DNA of 64,000 bases, taken from NCBI GenBank assembly GCA_033060915.1, contig CM065378.1:1230001-1294000 (forward strand), written 5' to 3'. Position numbers and translations under genes: made by a program. Of the stretch, positions 49,480-59,646 are shown one piece after another (positions within the stretch are counted from its first letter, which is position 1; each line of letters opens with the position of its first letter). Below the pieces are notes generated by a model, which saw only the letters and a program-made list of their open reading frames with translations, did not search any database and was not told the origin of the DNA. Origin of the DNA: Euryodendron excelsum. Taxonomy: Eukaryota > Streptophyta > Magnoliopsida > Ericales > Pentaphylacaceae.

Positions 49480-51640
49480 ATATGCAAGTGCAATAGAAGA
49501 GAATTGAAAAATAGATTTGGAAAAAAAATTGATTTGAAATTGATTTGATTTGAAAATAGATTTTAAGAGACGGAATTGAAATTGAAAAGTTCAAAAATTT
49601 GGAAATAGAAATTTGAAATTGGAAGTTTGAAAGTAGATTGGAATTTGAGATTTGAAAAGATTTTGAAAACCACACCCATGAGGGTGGAATTGAAAGTTCG
49701 AAAAGTATTGTGATCGCACCTATGAAGGTTGCCTACGTATTCCTTTGGGGGAATCAGGTCAGTCGTAGTTCGGACCGGAGTCTGATTGAAAAGAGATTGA
49801 TTTGAAGAGAGAGATTGGATTGGAAGAAAGAGATTGAATTGAAAATTGGATTTGATTTGAAATTAGGAGAGGAGATTGGAAATTGAAATTGAGAAGATTG
49901 GACTTGCTTTAGAAAGACTTGGTTGTGAAAAGATGGAGGTTTAGGAAACCTAGACTTAGGAAAGATAGGAGACCTATGAAAGACTTGAGATTAAGAAAGA
50001 TTGGATTAAAATGTTGGATTTGGAAGATTTGGAAATATTTGAAAACTTGGAATTTAGGAAAGATTTGGATTAGGAAAGTTTCACTTTTGGAAAGTTTTGA
50101 ATTAGGAAAGGTTTAGGTTTAAGAAAGTTTCAACTTAGGAAAGTGTTGTTTTAGGAAAGGTTTTGAAATTAGGAAGTTTTGAAAATTGGAAAGTTTTGAA
50201 TTTAGAAAGTTTTGAAATAGGGAAGTTTTGAAAATAAGAAAGTTTCGTTTTAGGAAATGTTTGAATTAAGAAATGTTTCAACTTAAGAAAGTCTTGAATT
50301 AAGAAAGTTTTGAATTTAGAAAAGTTTTTTATTTGAAAATATTTTGAAGTTTTGGAAAGTTTAGAATTTAGAAAGATTTGAAATTTAGAAAGTTTTAGGG
50401 TTTTAGGAAATCTTGAAATTAGGAAAGGTTTGAGTTTAGGAAAAGTTTGAAAACTTAGGTTTGAAAAGTTAAGATATGAAAGGATGGTAGAATTAGGAAA
50501 GGGTTGAATTAGGAAAGATTTTTATGTTCAAGTTTTGGAAACTTAAGATTTAGGAAAGTGGAGGATTAGGAAGGATTTGAATTATGAAAGATTTGGATTT
50601 GGAAAGGATTGGATTTGGGTTTCTAAAATAAAAGATTTGATTTTGTTTAAAAAAACGGAGGACGGGATCTAGTTTCCTAAACGGGAGATTTGATTTGATT
50701 TCCTAAAGGGAAGATAGGATTTGACAAGGATTTGAAAAAGGAGATTCTAGAAACTCTAGTTTTGAAAGTGTAGAATTTTAACGTAGAGAATAGGTTTTGG
50801 AAACATGTATAGTTTTGATGTAGAAAACAAGAGTTTTGGAAACCAAGGTTTGGGGCAAAGTTTGAAAACCATGTTTTTGGGAAGAAAATTAGGGTTTCCT
50901 AATTGCGGGTTCTAGGGCTCGACTTGGGCTCTAAGGAAAGAGTTTTTGAAAAGTGCATTTTTGGAAACAAAAGTTTTCTAGAAGGGAATCCTAGGGAGGA
51001 GCTTTTGGAAAGTGAATTTGAAGAGAGAGTTTTTGGAAAAAGATTTTAAAGAGAATGAATTTTGGAAAGTGTGTTTTTGGAAACGAAGATTTTGGAAGGA
51101 AAATCCTAAGGCAGAGTTTCTAGAAGGAAAATTTTGGAAATAGAGTTTTTTGAAAGATTTTTGGAGGGAGTTTTTAGGAAGGTGAATCTAGAGAGTGTTT
51201 TAGAAAGTGAATTTTGAGGAGAAAGAGTTTTTGGAAAGGAGTTGAAAAATAAAGCTTTGAAAAATATATTTTTGGAGGGAGTTTTTGAAAACAATTTTGA
51301 AGAGGAGAGTTTTAGGAAAGTATATTGAAAAATAGATTTTTAGGAAGAGATTTTTGAAGAGAGAGAGTTTTTTTGAAAGTATGAAAATGTCTCACTTTCC
51401 TAAAGCAATTCTAACCATAAGGGGGCTAGAACCAATTTAGGAAAGCGGTTTTGAAAATCAATAAGATTTTGAAAATATGGACCATATTGGTCACTTTAAA
51501 TGTAACACTTTCCTAAAGCAACCCTAGCCATGGAAAGACTAGAATCACCCTAGGATTGTGATTTTGAAAACATGTTTTTGAAAAATAGATTTTGATGCAA
51601 TTTTGAAAATAAGTTTGAAAACGATTTTGAAAACGAGTTT
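49480..51640 (+). repeat. Purine-rich short-unit repeat tract inside the LTR
   Basis: About 2.2 kb is built from variants of GGAAAGTTTTGAA and TTAGGAAAG in units of roughly 13-20 bp, with strong strand asymmetry (G/A/T versus C). Open frames here are Ser/Phe/Lys repeats and not genes. Confidence 0.8.
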
Positions 51641-52267
51641 GAAAACGAATTTTGGAAGATGCAATATTATGATATGCACAATACAATTTGGGGTCGTGAA
51701 CGTGCAAGGTTAAAGCTTCACCACATAATCAAGGGGGTCAGACCCACGTGGTCTTTGGTTAGGCTAGAAGAAAGCCCCCGACATGGTGACTCTCCAATAG
51801 CCCAATCCTACACATGGACCGGGAATCCCCTTGTTTCAAGCATACAAAGAAAGGGGGGGAAAGAGATGGGGGATTAAAATAGAGAAAACCCAAGTGGGTT
51901 AGGAAAGAGAAGACAGAGGGGGGGATGTGCGAAAATTTAAATAGAAAACCTACCGTATGTCTTTTTTATTTTGCGCGCCTTGCTTGTCTTCAATCTTCGA
52001 TCTTCGTCTTGATCTTCTTCTTCAACCTTCAAAGATTGTCTTCAAGCTTTAGATGGCAGCTCTTCAAGTCTTCAAATGATGGTTGAAGGCTAGTGTATGA
52101 GTATATGGGGGAGTGTATAAGTGTGTAGGGGTAGGGTTTGTGTAGAGTGGCTAGGGTTTGGAAAACCTAGGGAGGCTAGGCTTTAGGAGGTGCTCGAGCT
52201 CTGTATATCGAAATATAGGATTTTTAGGTTAAGTTTGCAGAACCCTTTCACGTTGAATGAGACTCTG

Positions 52268-52275
52268 TATTTATA
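52268..52275 (+). promoter_or_regulatory. Candidate LTR TATA element
   Basis: TATTTATA followed by GAAG lies about 3.3 kb into the LTR. If used, U3 would be about 3.3 kb and R-U5 about 1.7 kb. Position and motif only; no other core element is visible. Confidence 0.3.
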
Positions 52276-52569
52276 GAAGTTGGACAAACCTAGCGCCTGT
52301 TGCAGTGGTGCCAGGGCAAAATTGTTCTTAGCGCCACTAGTAGTGGCGCCAGCCACTTAGGAAACTTTATAAGTCGGCAAGCAACGTATTTTTGACTAGA
52401 TTTAGGCGCCTGTACTAGTGACTACCATGCAACTTTTAGCCTGACTTCACTAGAAGTGACTCCTGAAAGTCCGGGAATGATTTGGAGGAGCTGGGAATGA
52501 CCCGGAAGCCTAGAAAGGAGCAGGAACACTTAAAATAGTGTCCTGGAGGTATTTGACTTGAAAAGCGAG

Positions 52570-53130
52570 TACAAGATGTGTCGGAAAGGTTGATCGGGCC
52601 CTTATGGGCAAAACAGTCAATCAAACCAGGAAGCTGCCGGGGCGAACTCGGATTGTCCCGAAAGAAAACTTGGGATCTGGAAACATTATTTAGAATGTTC
52701 TCAGAGATTGCCAATTTGATTCCCAGAGCCGGCGTGGTCGGAAAAGGAGACCGGCCCACCAGGGGCAAAACGGTCATTTTGTGCCGGGTTGGCCGGAACT
52801 GACTCGGAATGATCCGGAAAGGTAAAAGGGAGTTGAGATTACTATAAAAGTAGTCTCAGGAGGTTACCGGTTTGATACCCAGAGCCGGTGTGGTCGAAAA
52901 ATGAGACCGGCCCTCCAGGGGCAAAACGGTCATTTTGTGTCGGGTTGGCCGGAATTGACTCGGAATGACCAGGAAAGGTAAAGGAGGGTTGAGAACACTA
53001 CAAAAAGTATTCTCGGGACATTACCGGTTTGATACCCAGAGCCGGTGTGGTTCCTGGGGCGTTCGGATGCCTAGGGGCAAAATGGTCATCTTGACCGGGA
53101 AGTCTCGGAAAATGTCCACAGGACAATTTG
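52570..53130 (+). repeat. About 156-bp tandem repeat in the LTR
   Basis: The block AGAGCCGG(T/C)GTGGTCG recurs at 52725, 52881 and 53038. It is followed by GACCGGCCC, AGGGGCAAAACGGTCATTTT and GGGTTGGCCGGAA. An older unit precedes it from about 52570. Confidence 0.85.
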
Positions 53131-53205
53131 GACATTTTTCACCAAAGTGGGCTAACAGACACTGGTGTTGACCTGGGTTTTGAGTGTTTCCGCCACTCTA
53201 ACGGT

Positions 53206-53457
53206 GTGAGTATTTCCGCTACTCGGACGGGGTTGATGATTTGTGAGTATTTTCGCTACTCGGACGGGGTTAATGATTTGTGAGTATTTCCGCTACTCGA
53301 ACGGGGTTGATGATTTGTGAGTATTTCCACTACACGGACGGGATTGATGATTTGTGAATATTTCCGCTACTCGGACGGGGTTGATGATTTGTGAGTATAT
53401 TCGCTACTCGGACGGGGTTGATGATTTGTGAGTATTTCCGCTACTCTAACGGTTTTG
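53206..53457 (+). repeat. 37-bp minisatellite in the LTR
   Basis: Seven unit starts at 53206, 53243, 53280, 53317, 53354, 53391 and 53428. Each unit reads GTGAGTATTTCCGCTACTCG then GACGGGGTTGATGATTT. The last unit is shortened. Confidence 0.9.
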
Positions 53458-53477
53458 TGAGTAGTTTTGCTATTCGG

Positions 53478-53848
53478 ACCGTCTCGAGGAATAAACTGTC
53501 TCGAGAGTGGGACTGGAAGGGGTCTTACCGTCTCCGAAGAGACGTGCTTGGATTGGAACCGTCTCGAGGAATAAACTGTCTCGAGAATGGGTTTGGAAAG
53601 GGGTCTTACCGTCTTCGAAGAGACGTGCCTGGATTAGAACCATCTCAAGGAATAAACTGTCTCGAGAGTGGGATTGGAAAGGGGTCTTACCGTCTCCGAA
53701 GAGACGCGCTTGAATTGGAACCGTCTCGAGGAATAAACTGTCACGAGAGTGGGATTGGAAAGAGGTCATACCGTCTCCGAAGAGACGCGCCTGGACTGGA
53801 ACCGTCTCGAGGAATAAACTGTCTCGAGAGTGGGATTGAAAAGATTTT
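53478..53848 (+). repeat. 81-bp minisatellite with embedded hairpins
   Basis: Unit starts at 53478, 53558, 53639, 53720 and 53801 (first interval 80 bp, then 81 bp each; the last unit is partial). Each unit holds CCGTCTCGAGGAATAAACTG and the perfect hairpin CGTCTC-CGAA-GAGACG. Because 81 is a multiple of three, long frames stay open on both strands (53391-53915 plus, 53973-53470 minus). They reflect the repeat, not a gene. Confidence 0.9.
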
Positions 53849-54043
53849 GGAAAGGACAATGCCCCTAAGGGCATTTTGGTTATTTTGTCTCTATTTGGGC
53901 CCGATAGGCCCGTGAAGCGATGGAGAGAAGGAATTTGGACCTGGAAAATTGGTTTCGATTGGAATATGCTCACAATGACTTTAAAACAAGTCTGGATGGA
54001 GTGTAGACTGCCGAGCGGTAAAAAATGGGGTGCTTACAAACAT

Positions 54044-55072
54044 GCCACAATTCATTAATAAACTTGATTCTATTATTATTTCTTTTGTACAACTATGAGA
54101 AAAAAATAACAAAGGTAGTCACATCTATTCAAAAAGTATATTAAAAATAATATTCACGACTCATTGTACCATATGGCAACTCTCTTTCTTTGTCTTTTAA
54201 CCTACGAACAAATACAATTAAATATTAGGCGTAAATTTTGGTTCAGTTTAGTACTTAACCCAAAATCAAACCGAAGGTGATAGGTTCCCAAAAATTAGAG
54301 CCAAGGACCAAATGGTGGGTTTTATTAACAGAACCAACCCAAATCAACAAAACATGAATCGGTTTGGTTCCAAACCAAGGGTAATCACTTATTAATTTGT
54401 TCTTAAATTACCATGCTCAATGGAAATCTGTACTCCCTGTTATTTGTTGATTGGGCCAATGCAGCAGCCAATAAAGCTGCCCAGCTATGTCCACAAGGTT
54501 CAGAAATTGTAGAGATGCAAGTTGATTTATAAAGAGGTAGGAATATGATTTTTCACTTTCACCCAACGTGGGACAATCAACTGTGAGTAGCTGCACTTAA
54601 TGGGGGCTTTCTTTCATACACAATTATAACTTATAAGCTAATTTTAAACTTCTATACAAAAACATAAAATAAATCAATAGGTAAACCCAATAGAAAAACA
54701 TGGGCCAAAAAACTAAAAGAACAACTATAGATCGATCAACTATCTTCCATAGGTGAGGAAATCATTTGCGTTTGTGATTCGTGAAAATATTTTGCAACAA
54801 TCATATTCTAGAGTTGCAAGGAGGCAAGGGGTAGAGGATTGCTTCGCGAAGACACTTCACTTGTGTTGGTATGAAGATATTGCGTCTAAAATATTTTGAA
54901 AAAATCCTACCATTTGGTTGATGTGAATATGAGAACACCTCACATGGGTTAAACAATACTCCATCACCTGTGGGAAGGCCACACCTAAATTGTTATTTTT
55001 AACTTTTCACGTCTTCTTCCTCCGCTATTGAAGTAATATTGTTGTCCTTAGAAAAACTCAGACATTAGTTTT
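54044..55072. other. Spacer between LTR copy 2 and the inverted fragment
   Basis: Holds a diverged GGTTTGGTTC/CCGAACC-type element remnant at about 54230-54400. No gene is supported. Confidence 0.4.
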
Positions 55073-55700
55073 CATAAGCACCCTATTTTTGCCTATTTGG
55101 CAAGTTTCAATAAAAAATAACCAAAATGTCTTTTGACATTTCATTGCATCTCTAGTCATTACAGGTAAGCTTTTTGAGATCGGGTAATCTTCGAAACCAA
55201 TTATCGACACCATTGGAGTGACAAAAGTACTCACAAACCATCAAAATTGTCAGAGTAACATGAACACTCGTAGGCCTTTAAAGGTCATTGTTAGCCCCAT
55301 GGGCAGCCCGGATGTTAAAATGACTGACTTATCTCTAGGTAATGGCATATTTACAAAAGGACGAGCTACAATTGGAAACCAACTTGCTATCATCATAGTG
55401 ACGAAAGCACTCACAAATTTTATACGATTCATTTTTTGCGCTTGCTAACACCCCGACGCAGAACGTCCGTTTAGCCTATTGGCAGCCAACTTTTAGAGAT
55501 CAGACAGTCTTTATAACTAATTGTGAATATCGTCAGAGTGGTAAAAACACTCACAAATCGTCAAAATCATCAAATGACAAAAACACTCACAAACTCTCTA
55601 AGGTCACTACAGGTGCACCACAAGCAACTTAATGTCAAAATGACTAAGATGCTTTTAGGCCTTGGCAAAATGGCATAGCTTTAAGCCTATACCAAGTCGA
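55073..55700 (-). mobile_element. Inverted, truncated fragment of the same LTR family
   Basis: On the minus strand it ends GGCAAAAATAGGGTGCTTATG, with 55073 as the outermost base, matching the GGGGTGCTTACA terminus of copy 2. It contains ACATTTTGGTTATTTT and GTGAGTACTTTTGTCACTC-type repeats found in copies 1 and 2. The 5' part of the LTR is absent and the inner limit is approximate. Confidence 0.65.
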
Positions 55701-55956
55701 AGAGAATTTGTAGGACAACGTAGTTACCAAGCCGTATTCTCCTTAATCATTTTCAAATGGTATGGATAGCAAGATGAAACGAGCATAAAAATTGTTAGTA
55801 CGGAAATGTAAGCCACATAAGTCCATACTTTGATTAGATCGAGACAAAACTTGGATTGTTGCCCAAGTTAGCTGATTGCACTGTAAAAATATAATTATAA
55901 ACCTTTAATTTGTACTTTATTAGAGTTAGAATAGCCATTTATATCTTATTTAAGTT

Positions 55957-56028
55957 AGTTTTATGTTTAATTAGGTTTTGCTTGAGTTTTGTAGTTTTAT
56001 GTTTAATTAGGTTTTGCTTGAGTTTTGT
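55957..56028. repeat. Two perfect 36-bp tandem units
   Basis: AGTTTTATGTTTAATTAGGT begins both units (55957 and 55993). A recent local duplication of non-coding DNA. Confidence 0.85.
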
Positions 56029-57882
56029 AGATTATGAAAACCAAAAGAGACGAGAAGAAGCAAGAAAAATTGAGTTGATCAAACTGGGGTTGAGAATTTG
56101 ACATTGTCTTGGAATTTAGCCATAACTAACTTCTTGCTCTTTATATACATATATATATATATATATAGAAGTGCACCTATTCTACTTCTTTTTTGCTTTT
56201 ACTTTTAATTTACTTCTTGATGGAACTTTTTGATTTTAATAACTTTTCATTCTTAAAAATTGGTTTGTATTGCTTTTATTTAGCTTTAATTTCAGTTTTC
56301 AGTTTGAGTTATATTCAACTAATAATTATAAAAATTGCCTTGTAGAAAGTATATTTGTCTTATGTATCATCTACGGTACGTACCGTTCAGAACATATACC
56401 GGAACACTAGAGGCTTGATTTCGTTTCGTGCAACTTTTTAGTCAATACCGGACTGTATCCGGAGATTTTGGTCGTACCGGACAATCTCAGACGGTATCAG
56501 AAAATTTCGGGCGATAGTGTGATGACAAATCGACATAAAATAGGAAATTTTCAACCAAAACACAGCAAGGGTTCAATGGCCGACCTTCTTACAGAGAAGG
56601 TTGGGGCTGCCGGCAGTTCTATAACATGTCGGAGTGAAATTTTTTTACTATGCGATGTAGAATGTAGATCACCGTTCGAGAATGGCTTCCAGGGATGGGT
56701 GTTTTTTGGACTGTCAATGGCCATTTCAGGCTTGAGCTGTTGACAGGACCCGAGGGCGGTGCTGTGCCTCTATTCTGGTGGGAAGCAAAGACGTGAAAGA
56801 GATAGGGGAAGAGAAGGGGAAGGGTTTATCGTGCACAGCGAACAGCGTAGAAGACAAACGATTTGTGAAATACTAGAAGACTAGAAGGGTAGGGGTCTAT
56901 CCATTTGTCTTTCTCTAGGCATCGGTCTTTGTAGGCATTAAATACTAGAAGCTGATTGCACCGGTGAGAGTGTATATAATTGGGTGCATTTTCAAATAAT
57001 TCCCAAAGTACTATTTTTTCGGTCACCATTTATATTTGGATTACACTAAATGGATTTTAGAATTTAATTATCATTAGTTTGTTAATAACTTAATAACTGT
57101 TCAATAAAAGGATTTATTGTAGGAAAAATTGAATAAATGTTTAGAATTAAAAGTTAAATATTCGTAAAGAATATATAACTTTTATAGAGGTAAATTTAAA
57201 ATGGTACGTCAAAATGCACTAGTGTCAATATGGACCGTACTAATAACAAAAACGACATATAAATCAGTACAAAATTAATAATAATAGTAACAGTTAAAAT
57301 AGCGAGTAGTGGTGGAAATTTATCTTAAAAGCGCTTGTTAAAACAAAAGATGTAGCATCTATTTGATAGAGCTTAAATTTAATTTTTTTAATTTGTTTAT
57401 TTACTTATAAGTAATTTTTTTTTTAATTTTTTAAGTTAAGATAAGTAAAAAAAGTAAAAAAATTAAAATATATAGTTGTTAAAATATAATATACAAGTTT
57501 TGTTTGGTAGAGTTTAAATTTAATATTATTTTATTTTATTTATTTGCTAATAAGTAAAAAAAAATAATATATATTTTAAAATTTTTTTAGCTTTTTTAAA
57601 CTAAGATGAATAAAAAAAGGAAAAAAAATTAAAAATTCACCCTTTTTGTTTATAAACCAAAAAAATAAAAACAAATTTGTACTAAAAAAGTCCGTAGTTT
57701 TAATATATTTTAACAGAAGGTGAATCATCCCCTACATATTATTCCGGTTCTGGTCGCGTTTCAAAGCATGCGCCGACCTCTGTAAAACAGCTCTCTCCTC
57801 CCCTAATCTCTCTAGAAACTCTATCGTTATAATCGACTTGGGGAGGGCGGGGTTGTGTATTCAGCCTACCTGCGAAGAACCG
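56029..57882. other. PEX1 upstream region with a GTACCG-rich repeat
   Basis: 56370-57240 contains CGGTACGTACCG, GTACCGGAC and GGACCGTAC motifs in both orientations and a GC-richer core (56580-56760), suggesting an old non-autonomous element. From 57300 to 57700 the sequence is strongly AT-rich. The PEX1 promoter should lie near 57600-57800, but no convincing TATA box can be chosen. Confidence 0.4.
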
Positions 57883-58080
57883 ATGGAGTTCGAGGTGAGG
57901 GCAGTGGGGGGGATAGAGAGCTGCTTCGTCTCGCTCCCACTGCTGCTCATCGAAACCCTTCAGCACACTCGCTCTGGCTCTCTCCCACCGTTTATCGCTC
58001 TCGAGTTTCGTTCTACCAACAACGACGACCTTTGGCACGTCGCCTGGTCTGGCTCTGCCTCTTCTTCCTCCGCAATTGAG
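57883..58080 (+). CDS. PEX1 exon 1
   Basis: 66 codons from [10 protein letters not shown] to the SSSSAIE end, phase 0, donor GTATTT. GC-rich compared with its flanks. Confidence 0.92.
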
Positions 58081-59615
58081 GTATTTGTTATTATGTATGT
58101 ACGTCTCTGTTTGAGGGCTTATTCCTAATCTTGGAGTAAATATAGGGGCGGGGGTGGGGGTGGGAGGGGGGGTTGGATGTGTGGGCTTCCTTTTGTTTTA
58201 TTGTTTATCTAGTTTGTTTAGACATACGTGCTATCTGAAATTTCAATTTTGATAATATAATTGTTCAATATTCTCTATAGTCTGGAAATTATGAACTGAA
58301 CCTCAGTACTTTCAGAAGATACTTTTCATGTTTAGACGATTTCGATGATGATGTTAGTCATAGTTTTAAAACACTGCCATTTTTAGTTGTTCCTTTAAAT
58401 GAAGTTCAACTTTCGGAAAACATTGAAAACTGTCAAGAATAGTTTATTGGAAATAGAATGCTGTGCTGAAGTTTTACTGGAAAAATAGTTTTAACTATTG
58501 AGATTCCTGTGTTTGAATTTCCTGTTTGAGAAAACCAATCAATTTTCACGAACAACACCTGACAGGCCTGAAGTTGTAAGATGGGTTGATGCATGAAACA
58601 CTCAGTTTTGGTTGGTCATGCTGCATAAAAATCTCATAACCTTTTGGCATTTTGTTGATTGTTTTACCTTGACATCAATATTCACCTTTTGGTTTTCAAA
58701 CAAGTGGGGGATGTAGAATTAAGCCAATGAATACTGGTTTGTGTACATTGTTCATATTGCTTGTGCACTGCTTTAGTGTACATTGGTGTAATGATTTATG
58801 TATGGGCTGATCAAGATGTCACTAGCAACCCTAAGGAAATTTGATATCTTTTACTAAAATAAATATGGAAATTTGATATGTTTATCTGACTACAATGCAG
58901 CTTGAACTATTGAATATCAAAAGTGAGCTGCAGTTTATGTGATTGCAATGTACGTGCAATTTCTAGTTATGAATTTAAGTAACTGCAACTTCTCAGCCAA
59001 CACGGATTTTTGTAAGTAAAGATTTCATTAATATTGGACGTGGAACCAAACCTGACTTGTTGCTAACAAGATAGACAGGAAGCAAAAATTTGCCAAGAAA
59101 TTTATCATTAGAAGCGAATGATAATTTGGAGGTCCACAAGCTCCATTGGAATCACTTCATGTCCTCCATGTTACATGGACTTAGTCATGGATGTCAGGTG
59201 CAGATACGTATCTAAGTGTTGGATTCATCTAATCCTAATGTCCAAGGACACGCTGACACAATTGAATCTCGTATTTTTTAAATACTTTTTTTGTTTTTTT
59301 AAGGTAAAATGGTATTTATAAGTTAAAATATAGCATTCTATGCATAAAATGGAAGTCCTATGTGTAGTTCTACAGTAAATTTAATTACTTATACATACTT
59401 ATTAGATACATGTCCAACTAACCATATCGGACACATATCCCATACTCTTATCTGAGTATCTGATACGGTAATTTTTCAAATTTCAAATAGTCCAGGTAAC
59501 ATAGATTATCCTTATAAATTTTTTTCCTACTGGTTCGTGGAGTAAAAGGGCAGGCCATTGCAGCCTTTTAGGGCGAAGGGAGTTGACCTATGACCGAGGG
59601 TGTGTGTTTTTTTTT

Positions 59616-59646
<31 letters not shown>

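Larger units (their letters stand above)
48939..54038 (+). mobile_element. 5.10-kb solo LTR (family copy 2) with perfect target duplication
   Basis: Begins TGTCGCGCCCAG and ends GGGGTGCTTACA, both typical of plant Ty3/gypsy LTR termini. It is flanked by AACAT at 48934-48938 and 54039-54043. At 5100 bp this is an exceptionally long LTR. It includes a 2.2-kb purine-rich tract, three ordered minisatellites near the 3' end and a TATA-like TATTTATA at 52268. No gag-pol or second LTR is present. I infer recombination between two LTRs left this solo copy; a non-autonomous element is the alternative. Confidence 0.82.

Noticed and set aside
49919..50116. Arg/Lys/Trp-rich frame in the purine tract
   Set aside because: It is built from GGAAAG repeat units inside the LTR.
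53391..53973. Long overlapping open frames of 174 and 167 codons on opposite strands
   Set aside because: Both are translations of the 81-bp repeat, whose length is divisible by three. There is no independent protein signal.
46405..54038. The two LTRs as the two ends of one retrotransposon
   Set aside because: Each has its own different 5-bp duplication and they are separated by only 447 bp of satellite continuous with the array upstream, so they are independent insertions.
56468..56743. 91-codon frame in a GC-richer patch upstream of PEX1
   Set aside because: The patch sits inside a GTACCG-rich repeat; the predicted peptide has no recognisable domain and only a weak hydrophobic C-terminus.
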